64,000 bases of DNA from contig NC_016134.3 in assembly GCF_000005505.3 (NCBI RefSeq), positions 5,208,001 to 5,272,000 on the forward strand, in the 5' to 3' direction. Source of the DNA: Brachypodium distachyon. Its lineage: Eukaryota > Streptophyta > Magnoliopsida > Poales > Poaceae. Position numbers and translations under genes: made by a program. Below are positions 21,255-33,192 of this stretch, piece after piece; position 1 is the first letter of the stretch; each line of letters begins with the position of its first letter. The notes under the pieces are model-generated. The model did not search any database and was not told the origin of the DNA. It was given only the letters and a program-made list of their open reading frames with translations.

Positions 21255-22941
21255 AAGCCAGGTCAAGGCTAAGGAGGGGGAGCGCGCCCAGGATGGCGGC
21301 GCGGCGCAGTCCACAACGTCCCCAAATCAAGAATGAGGGGGAAGGGAAGAAGGCAGTGCTCAGACGCGCCCAAGTCAAGGCGAACAGGTCCAAGACTCCA
21401 TCGATCGATCGAGGGCCAGACGCAGGGCAGCGCAGAGAGCGAGCCCAAGTCGGCGGCAACGGGACTAACAGGGATCCAGAAGGCTAGACGCACGGCCGTG
21501 CTATACGCGCTCAAGACGACGTACAGGAGGACCACGAGGGCTGCGACGGGCGCGCCCATGGCGGCAGCACACCACTCGTGCACTCAGGCACAGCCGCCCA
21601 GGACGGCGAAGACCTGCACGGCAGCACAGCGGCGCCTTACACGTACGAAGAATCTATACGTAGGGCAGCGGGCCGGGCGCGCCCAAGACGGCGGCACAAG
21701 GTCACGTAGGAGATGCCACGCATATCACGCAAGATCTTCTTTCTACTCGTTTATATCCAGATGCAGGTCGGTACATCCAGATGCAGGTCGGGGTGAACAG
21801 AAGAAGATCCTGAGGTAGGACGCAGGTGCGGCGCCCACGCGCCCAAGACGGCCCGCGGCGCACGCCGTACACAAGGATGGATTCATTGAGATGTACAGGA
21901 CCAAGACGGAGGTCAGCGAGATGCCACGTCCAAAGCACGACGTCAAGCAATGTATGCATAACAAGAGTACGGGTCCCTGGACATCAAGGACAGCGGCCGG
22001 CCACGCGCTCTTCCAAGGGGTCGTCGTACAAGGAGATGAGTTCTTCTTTCACCATGGCATGTAAAGAACCCTCTATCTTCCTCTCTTACTCGTCTATGCA
22101 GGTGCCATGGAGATAAAGCGGCAGGAGGCATGCCGTTGTCTCTAGAGCTTAGCGGCGTGATTTTGCGACCACATTTTCACGTGGTCCTGATTGTCGTCGC
22201 GGGACGTGCGCCATGTTCTGGCGCCCGCTCAGTGTGGGACATCGTCTTCATCAATAATCAGCACACGTCCGTCCATGCTGTTGGTGCGGTCGTGGGCGAT
22301 GTCTACATACTGCACGCCCTAGGCAGGGCGTTCTTCATCAACAAGTGCCATCATCAAGGCATGGTAGCCATGCCCGTGTGGTGTCCACTGAGACACCGCC
22401 ATACACGGCACCAGGCGGGTGACTTCTCTCGCTGCCTCAAGCACAACAACACACACGAGCTCAACCTGCAAGGGCAGCATGCACGTACAACGCATGTTGT
22501 AAAGCATGCGCTCTTCTTTCATCATGGTAAGTACATATTTCTATATCTTTCTTGTCTACCCAGGTGCCATGGAGGTGCACGTAGGAGGCATGTCGTTGTC
22601 TCCGGATCTTAGCAATCTCATGATTGCCGTCCGGGCCATGCGCCACAGTCTGGCGCCCGCCCGAGCGATGCGGGACGCTGTGTCTTCATCAACATCCTGT
22701 CAACATCAAGCGCCATCGTGTACGACGACGCGAACATGGGCGTCATCTATACCGAGCCCACCCCAGGTGGAGCGCTACCTTGCTGAACGGGGCGTCGTCT
22801 CCATCTACAAGCTAGCCGACAGCCATCTGAACGCCGCCGCCGGTGGCGGCCACGGTTGTTGGCGATTTCTTCATCGTTCGTGTCGTCGGGAGGCGCCCGT
22901 CGACCCGCAGCTCTCCCCAATTGTCAAACGACACCGCTCAT

Positions 22942-23577
22942 GGCGGCCTTCTACGTGGTGTCTATCGATACACCGCAATACAGGGCGCCCTGCTTACATG
23001 TCCTTCATCGACCCGGCATCGTGATGCCGCCGCACATGGCAGCCTTCTACCTGGTGTCCGTCGAGACACTACCATACAGGGCGCCCATCTTGGCACATCT
23101 TTCATCAACCCGACATCATCGCTCACGGCGGCCTTCTACATGGTGTCCGTGGAGACATCGCCATACACAGCGCCCGCTTTGGCACACTTTTCAACAACTT
23201 CATGTCATGCATGTCATCCCTCGTGACGGCCTTCTACGTGGTATCCGCTGAGACACCGCCATACGGGGCGCTCGTCTTGGCGCATCCTTCACATGTTAGT
23301 GCTGTTCCTGGCGGCCTTCTACGTGGTGTCCGCTGAGACACCACCATGTACACGGCGCCCGCCTTAGCACGGTCTTCACCAACTTGGCATCAATACGATG
23401 TCGCTCGTGGCGGCCTTCTACGTGGTGTTCGCTGAGACACCTCCATACACGGTGCCCGCATTGGCGCACTCTTCACCAACTTCGAATTAGCATGCCGCTA
23501 CTCATGGCGGCCTCCTACGCGGTGTCCGTCGAGACACCGCTACACGGTGCCCGCCTGGGCGCATCCTTCATTGACTC
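22942..23577 (+). repeat. seven degenerate ~95-bp tandem repeats
   Basis: Units start at about 22942, 23037, 23127, 23226, 23310, 23409 and 23505. Each begins near TGGCGGCCTTCTACGTGGTG and continues with a GAGACACCGCCATACACGG-type and GCGCCCGCCTTGGCGCA-type segment. A looser copy is at 22375-22430. Spacing varies from 83 to 99 bases and is not a multiple of three throughout, so this is not a repeat protein. Direct repeats are adjacent without unique spacers, so it is not a CRISPR array. Confidence 0.85.
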
Positions 23578-24263
23578 ATGGCGATGTCTCTTGCACCTCC
23601 AACAACATCTACATCATCGTCTTTAACATCAAGTCTACTCCCTCATCTGCATTGCCGATGGCATTCCGGCATCCAAGCATCTTCTCCAACATCGACTAAG
23701 CACCGGCGACGCGAATCCACTCCACTGACATGTCCGTGTATCGATGAAGTACATCACCACACCATATGCTCTTGCTGGGCACTGACGCTAGGTGATGGCA
23801 AGACATCCTGTCCGGTCCGACGAGGTGGAGATTTTACAGGCCGGGTACCGACGAGGTGAAGGCCACTTCATCAACCTGTCAGCTAGACAAGGCGCGTGTC
23901 AGCTAGACACTTCATCGTACATCGACAAGACGGTGTAGCACGTCGTTCGGCACCTGCACGGTCGAACGGTCGTGGCTTAGCATCGACGGAGCGGGGTCGT
24001 ACCACCCCTCTCTTCCTATTCATCACCACCATCTTCTGCACCAAGAACAAGGAGAAGACAAGACTTGAAGACGACACCATTGCAGTAGCTTAATCGGAGG
24101 TGGTCTGCAGGCTTGACCTGCGGACGTAATTAAGCGGGAGCTTTCCGAGGCCCCGTGAACCAAGAAACCGCAATTGCCTATGTCATGTTGGCCGTGCTAG
24201 CAGGCCACACGGAGCGCATGATGTATAAGGGAACTTGTAATTTCGTTTCTCCATGGTGAGATT

Positions 24264-24271
24264 AATAAAAT
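24264..24271 (+). terminator. poly(A) signal in the 3.6-kb element
   Basis: AATAAAAT lies about 140 bases before the right end of the element, at the place expected for the R/U5 border of an LTR. Function not shown. Confidence 0.35.
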
Positions 24272-25274
24272 ACATGTTTCCCTACTTTGTTTCATTTATT
24301 TGTGTACGTTAGTACACTGTCACGCCCGCATCTTTTTCTTTCTCCTGGAGCGTTTGAGAAAATACACACTCTGCCTTAGAGTTTCGTTATTTTGCTCCCC
24401 AAACATAGCCAAGACCAGAGTCATTGATGCATGAACAGAAGCTTAAGGTGAGATCAGTCAGCGAGTGGCACCGAGATGAAATCACAAGGAGGCCTTTATT
24501 GTCCAATTGCTTCCCATTGCCACTCGTCCATTGAGAGTAATCAATTTCCACTTTCCACAAATTGGGGAACCGGGAGCACAATGATGCCAAGGCTTCTCTA
24601 GCAGGGCAAAGGACGCAACTGACGCGGAGAGCTCTCCTTTGACATGCCTCAATGGTGTGGAGGCGCTTCGAAACAAGGGAAAGAGAATCCAGATCACTTG
24701 TCCGGGTAATCCTTGCAATGATCTATGTGAATAGTTCTTCCGGGAGATCTTCCATTGAGTAATGCAGCTGGGCTAGTTGAGTAATCTGCTTCAGCAGGTA
24801 TACAGAGTGCTGGAATGGAATTAGCGTGATTAGAATGAATCATGTCAAGGTAATTAGAATACAGTAGGGACCAAGGGACACACTTCAAGAAGCATATATA
24901 CACTCATGAAATTTGAATGTTTTCCTGCATCTGGTTAAAATTTAGCTTTCCGTCATTACAAAAGAACAATAATCAAGGTAGGAACGTATTTAATTTATCT
25001 ACAAGTTGCTGAGCAAAATACAGGGAACCAATTAGCAATAACATCAAACTAAATTGTCACCCTTCTTAACTGTTCCAGCAATCTCAGATACGTATCATAA
25101 TTATATCTAGGGAATCACTGAGGAAACAAAGAGGAATTCAATAGGCAACAAGATCAAGCTAGACTAAAGAAACACCTAATTATCTAATATTGCTGAAATA
25201 ATGAACAAAATAACGAGAAATTTGGAGGCAGCTGGTAAATCAGTAGAAGAGGAGCGAATCGAAGGATTTATACC

Positions 25275-25530
25275 TCAAATTGAGGAACGAACTGACGAAC
25301 AGAGGCTGGGTTTTTGTTTTCTCGAGTACCCTAGATCGAGAAAATGGCGGCGCCTTCAGCACGACCGGGGACGAAGAAACGGTAGCAGGATTTGTGCGGC
25401 GGTGGCAGCTGAGGGACAGGAGAGCTCCTCTCGAGTCTGGAAGCCTGGAAGGGGAGCAGATGCTCCGCTCTTGCCGCCGCCTCGGGCCTCGGCTCCCGCT
25501 CTCTCTGGCGAAGGTGGGTGCTAAAACCCT
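25275..25530 (-). other. non-coding first exon of F-box pseudogene C
   Basis: On the minus strand a GC-rich leader ends with CTCAATTTGAG followed by GTATAAATCC, a donor near 25274. The matching acceptor ATTCCATTCCAG ends at 24810. The same layout is seen in A. Confidence 0.5.
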
Positions 25531-25539
25531 CTTCTCTCT

Positions 25540-27725
25540 CTTCTCAGCATTGCGTCCTTGTGTGCTTTTTTTTTAGGGTAACGTCCTTGTGTGCTGTGAT
25601 GGGCTGGGTTGGGCTGGGCTTTAACGTGGGCAAAGTATCTCCTGTCTTTTGGGCTCCCTCGTGGGCCTCGTGGCAAGACTGAAAAGCCTTTTTCTGTTAC
25701 AAAATTGTACTCCTTTGAGAAAATGAATGGTTCGCTCAAAAAAAAAAGAGAAAATGAATGGGGTTCCTATCATTTTTCTTGTACCGTACGATTCTAAAAA
25801 AAACATTTTTCTTGTTTGATATTTTTATTTTTATTTTGAGAATTTCACGACTTTTGTCGTTGCTCATCTGTTTCGATTCGATTCACCTCTAGTGCAGAGT
25901 ACATCCAAGACGTCACCTCTTTAGGGTAAAAAAAAAACGTCACCCGTTCAAACTACTCTTAAATGGGTCATACTCCGTTGGTACAAAGAATCTGACAAAG
26001 CAACGGCGCCGGAAAGGACACGCTTTTTATGCAAATCGTCTGGAATCTGCGTGTCTGTAATCCTACGAGCGTCTGAATTGATCTTCATATTGCATCAAAT
26101 TCCCTCTGTTTAGATCAGGCTACTGGAATATGTTCCATTCGATTAATTGACAGGATATACTCCTACACATTATTAGGGGCGCTAGCTAACAATGATGCAC
26201 ATGTTTGCACCGCTATATATTGGGTACAGAGTACAGTAAAGCATCAACAACTTGCAGGAATTAACCTGGTACAGAGTAGCTAGTACAGTACAGCATATAA
26301 TGCAAATGTTAATCGGTTGCAATGGCACCGTGGCACGTCGTTTTCAGGCCTGCTAATAATAAAGCTGAATTTCTTGAGAATCTCATCGGCGATCTAAACT
26401 TCTTTTTTGTCAAAGGTTGGCGCGGCCGCTCCTCTTGTCGGCTTCCATGGAGGGAGGGGTTGTCACTGTCGCAGCAAGCAAAGGGATTGAGGACTTCCAA
26501 GTTGCCCACTTGCGAGGAAGGAACCTGCCTACGGACGGCGCCAGTTGATAGCAGCCCACTGCCGTCTGCCGGTGCTTAATTAGCTCACTGGAGTTCGGAT
26601 CTTGTTTATTTTCAGCTGTCGGCAGGAGTACGCCCGTTATATTAAATAAGGGCTAATTAACTGACCGTGTGGAATCAGCGGGGTACATAAGTTTTTATTT
26701 CTTTTCACTCTGTTTAGGTTCTTGACAATTAGGGGTAAACATAAAATCGTATTGATATGTGCTTGTTAATCGTATTGATTCAGATGGACAGTCATTACTC
26801 TTCTATCATTATCCTAAAAAAAAAATGACACGTGTTAGGTGGCAGAAAAAGAGTGCCATGGCACTCTGTCTTTTGTTTTCAACGCTGATCATGAGCTACA
26901 TTTTCTCCCTATGACCGTTTAATTGACCATTGACTATTCTTTAACTGGAATATACATTCAAACAGAGGCGAAGACAGGCGCCAAGCAGTCCGGGCCGCGG
27001 GCTTGGGTGTCGAGTGTTTTTTCTTTGTTAGTTCTACTGATTTGAAAATTTGGTCTGTGTCTTGCCTGGTAATTTTCGTGATTTGAAGGAATGGTCCGGG
27101 GTTTAATGGATTTCTGGCTCCGCCACTGCATTCAAAATTTTCAACCATGGACCAAGCTTCAATGGTCGTGCTCTCCCTCTCCTCCTTCTATTTATCCCAC
27201 CTAGAGTACATTAGTTCTAACTCCTTCGTGCTGACATTACTCTAGATCATCCTTCCTCAGGTGAACTTTCCATCCTAACCCTTCTCTCCGGTGGTTTCGG
27301 CTCGCTACCGCTGAGCACGAAAAAGAAATGAGAGACAAAATGGGGTACTATGGTGAGAAAATTTGGCAAAATCAGTCCGGAAAACAGTCAACGATCAATC
27401 ATCTGCATAATAATGCTCCAAATCCACCTGAACTCCTGAAGTTTCCCCTTTGCCTTGCATTGAATCCATCTCAAGTTCCCAAGTCAAGTGGAGTCAAGAA
27501 CCGAAAGGGAAAGCAAAGGCAGCCCTAGAAAAGGTCTCCAAACTACGCCACGGAAAAGAAATGAACAAGTAAAGATGCTTTGGAGTTTGGGCTTTCGTGC
27601 CCTTTGCGGCCTGGCGGGTCAAGACACGAGACCAGATCCACGGAATCCGACCCAAAAAACAATAAAAGAGATAATCATTCCTGAAATTAATTCCCAGGGG
27701 AAAACACAATAATAAAAGGCGACAA
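25540..27725. other. intergenic region upstream of guanylate kinase
   Basis: No gene supported. There is a short direct repeat CGTCCTTGTGTGCT (about 25553 and 25582) and AT-rich sequence with poly-A tracts. Open frames of 60-80 codons here show no domain. Confidence 0.5.
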
Positions 27726-27759
27726 GGAAAAAGTTCTATAAAGCCGCCGTGGCCTCGCC

Positions 27760-28030
27760 GTCGCTTCTTCCCTTCCCTGCCCCCGAGCTCGCTCCTTCCT
27801 TCCCTTCCTTCCCCATTTGATCCCCCCTCCCTCCGACCTCGCCCCGGCCCCTCCTCCGCCGCGCTTCCCATAGCCCCCGCCGCCGCCGCGGCATTCCTTA
27901 TTAGCTCGTTGGCGCGTGGCTCCGCGCGCGGTTTTCCCCTGTCGACGACCCATCCGGGCTTTAAGCTCTCTCCCAGCTCGGGGCGGCGCGAGCGAGGATC
28001 GCGGGATCTCGTCGTGGGGTTGGAACCGAG
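27760..28030 (+). other. non-coding first exon of the guanylate kinase gene
   Basis: TATAAAG at 27738 precedes a CT-rich leader rich in CCTTCC and GCCGCC repeats. The exon ends TGGAACCGAG before GTTTGTTTTT, and intron 1 ends CTGTGAATAG at 28421. The transcription start is estimated, not seen. Confidence 0.6.
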
Positions 28031-28469
28031 GTTTGTTTTTTTCCCGGACTGATCTGGTTCTGGGCCGTGTACGGCCCGGTCTGATTTAGGGTTTCCTTGA
28101 TCGTTCCTGGCATGGTTGGTTGGTGCCTGGTCATCATTAGTGGCCGCGTCTTGTGTCCCTTGGATCTAGCCTTTGAATGGTAATGGCGCGTGATTCGTGT
28201 TGGCTCGGTAGCGTAGGATGTCGTCCCCGTTGCGGAAAGCCCTGCCTGATTCCTGGATGGAATGCGAGAGCAAATAGTAGAAGGTTTGGGTCTTGTTTTA
28301 GTAGTGGGTATTGGGATGAGTTCCTCCACTTTGGTCTTGTTCTTTTAGTAATAATCAGCTTAATGTGTCTGCCCTGTATTTTGTCCTGATCAATTTTTTC
28401 CATTTCCACTTCTGTGAATAGGGAGAACGCGAGGCTTTGTAGCACCTGCTCCTGACCACGGCTTATTTT

Positions 28470-31400
28470 ATGGTGAGTTTACCCTGCTCAATACTAGTAC
28501 TCCCTCCGTCCAACAAAAGATGTCTCAAGTTTGTCAAAATTTGAATGTATCTAGACATGACTTAGTATATAGATGCATTCAAATTTAGTCAAAGTTAAGA
28601 CATCCTATGTTGGACGGAGGGAGTAGCTATTTATGTGCTCTCTTTTTTTTCTGAGTTTCCCTGGTGTGGTAATTTGCTTCTCATGCTAACAACAAAGATT
28701 ATGTTAGACAACAATTCTTGATTTATTTGATGTGATAAATAAACAGGGTGAAGAGGCTCCTGAGTTCCGTGTTGACAACATCACCTTGGAGTCCAAGGAT
28801 TGCGAACAGAATGCCATAGACCTTGGCAACAAGACAGTGAGTCCAATGAATCAGTTGATTTACATCATATCTTTTATGTTTGATTTTGGAAATGCTTGTT
28901 AGTCACTACTGCTTGTGTGTGTACATGTTGAAGCTATCACATGTATTATGTTGCTTACAAAATTATTTAAGATGGCTGTAGTAAGCACTCAATAGTTTGT
29001 CTTTCTGATCTCAAAACATAGCATCTATGGTTGGTCAGCCACAGTTTCTCAACTCGTTTCAAACCCATGGTCTGGACTAGCAGACCGACATTTTTTTGAC
29101 AAAAGTATAACTCTAGTATTACATATTCACATTAATACTAGACCTAGGCCCTTGCCGGGGTTTTGAAACTGGCTGAAAACCAGCTTGGACATCCCTATAG
29201 TAGTATCGACATGCTGATTAGCTATTTATTTACTACCTAAATCATAAAAATGTGTTGTGGACTTGTGGTAGTATTCATTCAGCAAGCAGGATATGACATC
29301 CTTTTATTTTGAGACCAAATAGGAGAGCCGGGACACTTCTTTCTCATTAGTAAAGAAGGCGTAGGTATAATACAATACTGTGTGAGCTTCTTATACGTAT
29401 ATATTTGTACATGGCTGAGGTATAATACAATACTGTGTGAGCTTCTTATACACCAACTACAACCTACTATTTATTATTTTTGTTCAGTAAAATCAAGATT
29501 TCCCGTGCACCTGTCAGTGTATTGTATTGTACCTAGGAGCACTCTAAAGTATAAAGCTAGACTGTAACAACATTTTTCTTGTTTCTCCAGTATGTAATCG
29601 GCAGATCAGATGATGACTCGAAGTCATCCTTTGGCATTAAAATTCTGGATAAACAAACTCAGACCTGGTATTGTACTTTGCCATTCATTTTTGTTTGTTT
29701 TCTGCTTATATTTTCCTTGATTATAGATAATCATTCTCAGTGTTGGTCTTGTGACAGGGTTGTACCGACAGTACTTGGGGCTCAGCCTCCAACCAAGTCG
29801 CACTCAGCAATTCTTATAAATGATGAGAAGATATTGGTTCTTGAGAAGGGTGTTTCATTGAATGATTCCATCTGGTTCCTTGAGGTAAACATTAGCAAAA
29901 TGAGAAAAAATGTTATCCTTCTTTGCCCGTCTAGTATTTTTGTAAAAACAAAAGCAAGGAGAAAGGAATCATTCACCTTTTTCAAGGTGGACGTGGTGAG
30001 CACTAATTAACTTGAAACCCACTTGGCTCTCTTGCACAATCACAGAGCTCTGGACTGAACAAGAGATCAATTTTGTTGGTGTTGTCTCTTCATGTAATTT
30101 AGTTTAGGCTGTATTAATATGTTGTATTTCTGTCTCTGGTATTGTGCCTTCAGCCTGTTTGTTCTTCAGTTAATGCAGATTTCTCTTTCTCTAGATGCTA
30201 GCACAAGGTCAAGTGATTATGTAGAGACTTATATGTTCCACATTTCAATTTTCATTCTTGGAGTTATCTGGTTTTTACTTCTCTGCAGTTCACCTGCCTA
30301 GCTAACCCTCTTTTGCTTTACATCTCAGATAGATACACCCTTTGTTAAACAACAGCGGAAAATCAAGGGTGGAGAAGTTGTTTCCTGGAGCAAGGGAGTA
30401 CTCGGCGTTGCCGAAAAGCCAGTTGTGATTAGCGGGCCTTCTGGTGTTGGTAAAGGGACGTTAATAGCAAAATTGATGAAAGAGTACCCATCAAAATTTG
30501 GGTTTTCTGTTAGCCACACTACGAGGTCTCCAAGGGTGAAGGAAACAGATGGAGTGCACTACCACTTCACAGGACGAAGCAAAATGGAACAAGATATAAG
30601 TGAGGGAAAATTTCTCGAATTTGCTCATGTCCATGGAAATCTCTATGGAACAAGTATTGAAGCAGTTGAATCTGTTACTGATGAGGGGAAGGTAAAATAA
30701 CCATCATTTTTCATTCCAGTTTCCTTAAGGTGAGTTATTCATCTTTCGATTGCTTTTCATTGAAGAGGTGTATTCTTGACATTGATGTCCAAGGAGCTCG
30801 ATCTGTGAGGGCTTCTTCTATTGAAGCAATATTCATCTTTGTATGCCCTCCGTCGTTCGAGGAACTAGAGAAGCGCCTTCGGGCACGGTATATTTGTAGA
30901 TTATGCAATGCAGTGATAGCCTAAGCTCATGTCATTGATAATTCAGTTACAACCTCATAAAACGAAGACATGCTTGATTTACTCTCTGGTCAATTGGACA
31001 TGCAGGGGTACAGAAACAGAGGAGCAAATCCAGAAGCGACTGAGAAATGCTCGTGCTGAGCTTGACCAGTCCAATTCACCAGGTCTTTTCGACCATCTTT
31101 TAGTAAATGATGACCTTGAAACTTGCTATGAGAATTTGAAGGTAGTTAACTCAGATAACTGGTTGTATAAGATTTCATTGCCTGAGTTATTTGAATGCAA
31201 GGCACTGCTATGTTTCCCTTCTCTTCTGTAATAAAACATGATCTCAACCTGCAGAAGCTGCTTTCATTGGATGATGACCATGAAGATTCAGATGATTGTT
31301 GTAAGTTCGTTGAACTTATTTGCACTGTATTACTAATGCTTCGTTGTGTAATTTTAATATTAAATCTCTGTTTCAGGCATGAAGGATGGCAAGACAACCG

Positions 31401-31681
31401 CATGTTATTCTATCCTGTCCAAAACTGATTCAGAAATTTTGTTGCAATCTGAGACCAATGAAGTAGAAAAAGGAGCTGCAAGCTTGTAAGTCATGTTATT
31501 CCTTCTTTCATGGCGTGATGATATTAACTGATGATATGATTCTTAGTCGTCCATATTTGAATAATTCGACAGGCTAGCGCTGGACTTGTCCTCCCTCACA
31601 GGAGGTGCTCCTGGACGTACAAGGGGCCTCAAGATACAGTCAGTTAACTCAATTGACAATGGTTTGAAGGGAATTAGATGA
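28470..31681 (+). CDS. GK1: guanylate kinase (plant GK-1 type)
   Basis: Phosphorylates GMP to GDP with ATP, in purine nucleotide metabolism, probably cytosolic as no transit peptide is seen. Exons: 28422-28472 (only the ATG is coding), 28747-28836, 29591-29667, 29758-29884, 30329-30691, 30766-30887, 31006-31141, 31255-31300, 31377-31485, 31573-31681. All junctions are GT/AG and the frame closes to 393 residues, as long as other plant GK-1 proteins. An N-terminal extension of about 130 residues ([20 protein letters not shown]) is typical of plant GK-1. The kinase core has the P-loop GPSGVGKGT (about 135-143), the GMP-binding VSHTTRSPR with DGVHYHF (160-179), [11 protein letters not shown] and a lid with [17 protein letters not shown]. 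The tail after about 310 is acidic, then basic. No lesion seen. Confidence 0.95.
28500..28623. mobile_element. Stowaway-like MITE in GK intron 2
   Basis: CTCCCTCCGTCCAACAAAAG at the left, inverse at the right (TGTTGGACGGAGGGAG), TA on both sides. It starts only 27 bases after the donor of the intron that follows the ATG. Confidence 0.92.
29363..29451. repeat. 34-bp direct repeat in GK intron 3
   Basis: The stretch AGGTATAATACAATACTGTG through CTTCTTATAC occurs at 29363-29396 and again at 29418-29451, identical, separated by 21 bases. A recent local duplication. Confidence 0.85.
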
Positions 31682-32379
31682 CCCAAAATGTTCCTGGAAA
31701 CGATATGGCAGAAGTGCTGACCGATGAATTTTGGATCTATTAGTGAGAGATGACAGCTTCAGAAACATCTTAGTTAGAGAAAAAAGGAAACAAAAAGTGG
31801 AATTTCTTTCCGTTTATTAATTGTTTGCCACAGGGTTCCTTAGTTCTTTGTACCAGAATGACGTGAAACCATACCGAGGGATTGTACCTTATTGTTGAGG
31901 GATTGTGTACCTTACTATCTTATCTTTGTTCGGTAAAGAAAATGATGAGAACCTATCTAAACCTGTTTGTCAGTCAAGAATGAAGAATTCCTGGGATGCT
32001 ATATATCTTTAGCCAATTACTGCAAATGCATGCTGGCTGCTATCTAACATGTAGAACCAGTTCTACATATTTTTCAAACATATCGTAGGCAAGCGATGAA
32101 CTTGTTCTACATATTTTTCAAATTAGTGCATGTTTTTCATAGAGAAAACTTGCAATCGTTCTACAATTCTCTCTCATCTCTTAATTTTGTAGCCAGGAAC
32201 AATATTTTCCTGACCTTCCATGCTTCAGGTGAAGCTGAGCAGACAGAATTTGAGTTACCATAAATGCTGGCTACGGCAAAACTCTTCTAAATTTCTATAT
32301 ATTCATGTTCCTCCACGTCAACAAGCAAGATAGCCAGATAGGCATTGAGACAGCACATATATCTCGAGGTTCGTTTTGC

Positions 32380-32700
32380 TTTTGCATCACATCTCCTAAA
32401 AGACCCTAATCTAATCTGCAGACAGATCACAAATACACGGCGGCCACAAACAACTCGTTGCAAGAAAGAAGAGGCTTCTCTTGGTTTCGACTTTCGGGGT
32501 TAAAATCGTTTAATGTCACTGCCGATCAGGACCTCGAGGCCACGCAGGGGAAAGAGATGTAGTCAAACGGAGGCCAGGTGTGTGTACTGGAAAATGACAC
32601 GTGGCGGCCATATGAACGAACTCTCTCCTGTGTTGTCAGTTTGTCACGCAACATTGCTGAAAATTCAGCGATCCAGATTCGCGGTCAAGTCTATTTGTAT
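32380..32700. repeat. diverged duplicate segment, copy 1
   Basis: GCATCACATCTCCTAA, CGGCGGCCACAA and ACATTGCTGAAAATTC align in order with 34464-34700. Similarity is clearly below that of the F-box blocks. Nature unknown, probably an old transposon end. Confidence 0.5.
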
Positions 32701-33192
32701 GTGTTGGTGACATAGTGGCAGCTGGTACCATATTTTTCTTATTAATTTGTGCCAAGCCGCGCAAAATGTGGTGTAGAAATTGGTGGCCATAATTGTGTCG
32801 AGATTTTCTTATTAATTTGACAAAACTATGTGTGTATGAAAGGTGAGGCCGACGGTTAATAAAGTGTGGCTTGTCACAGTTATGACAATGAAACAAACAA
32901 TAGCTACAAGTTGTAGCTATACTCGTGGCAAAGTTTGGCAAGTTTGTCTACCGACCAAAGATGTCATAAATTTCATCTTAGTTTCTGTGCATACACCCAT
33001 CGTTCCTACCTCTGCTCTGCTGTATATGGTGAAAGTGCACAATCATTTTGACTGTTGGCTACTAATGGCATTCATTTCATTTGAAGGGAGAAACTTTGTT
33101 ACCTATTTGACTCCGGAAAACCAAAACATAAATACTCTCTCCTTTTCTACACACCCCCTTAGCTTTTTTTAAGACAATGTTTTAAACAATTA

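Larger units (their letters stand above)
20773..24405 (+). mobile_element. 3.6-kb TG...CA element, probable giant solo LTR
   Basis: Starts TGTTTG and ends CAAACA (6-bp inverted ends, TG...CA), flanked on both sides by TAGCC (20768-20772 and 24406-24410), a 5-bp target duplication typical of LTR retrotransposons. Exact removal repairs the interrupted LRR frame, so the borders are secure. No terminal direct repeats and no gag, RT or integrase are seen. On the plus strand there is a TATA box at 21243 and AATAAAAT at 24264 near the right end, as in a U3-R-U5 layout. I therefore infer a solo LTR of a large non-autonomous (LARD-like) family. Many short open frames inside are not convincing proteins. 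The interior has ~95-bp tandem repeats. Confidence 0.72.
19684..24755 (-). pseudogene. F-box/LRR-repeat pseudogene C, split by an insertion
   Basis: The 5' part (24755 down to 24411) begins ATGGAAGATCTCCCGGAAGAA as in A, but codon 12 is TAG (ACATAGATC for ACAGAGATC). It reads on through ASLCSRFPNLWKVEIDYS to INDSGLGY. There a 3633-bp element (20773-24405) interrupts it. Taking out the element and one TAGCC copy restores LGYLADCKKL in frame. The 3' part runs to a stop at 19684 after IEKMYF and contains a second nonsense codon (EKI-stop, GAA to TAA, about 20636). It is closer to A than to B. The leader intron is also conserved: acceptor at 24810, donor near 25274. It cannot make an F-box protein; a 314-residue LRR piece (19684-20628) remains open. 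Confidence 0.9.

Noticed and set aside
22942..23577. Repeat array as CRISPR
   Set aside because: Units are about 95 bp, degenerate, adjacent and without unique spacers, in a plant nuclear genome.
21333..24093. Many open frames of 60-172 codons inside the 3.6-kb element as a possible gene
   Set aside because: They overlap in several frames, contain the out-of-phase tandem repeat and show no domain; LTR-like signals explain the region better.
27494..27953. Open frames on the minus strand (88-125 codons) across the guanylate kinase leader
   Set aside because: Gly/Arg-rich translation of the CT-rich 5' UTR of the gene on the other strand; no domain.
29579..30010. A 143-codon open frame in the guanylate kinase gene
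   Set aside because: It reads through an intron; the exon parts at 29591-29667 and 29758-29884 splice cleanly without the Phe-rich intron part.
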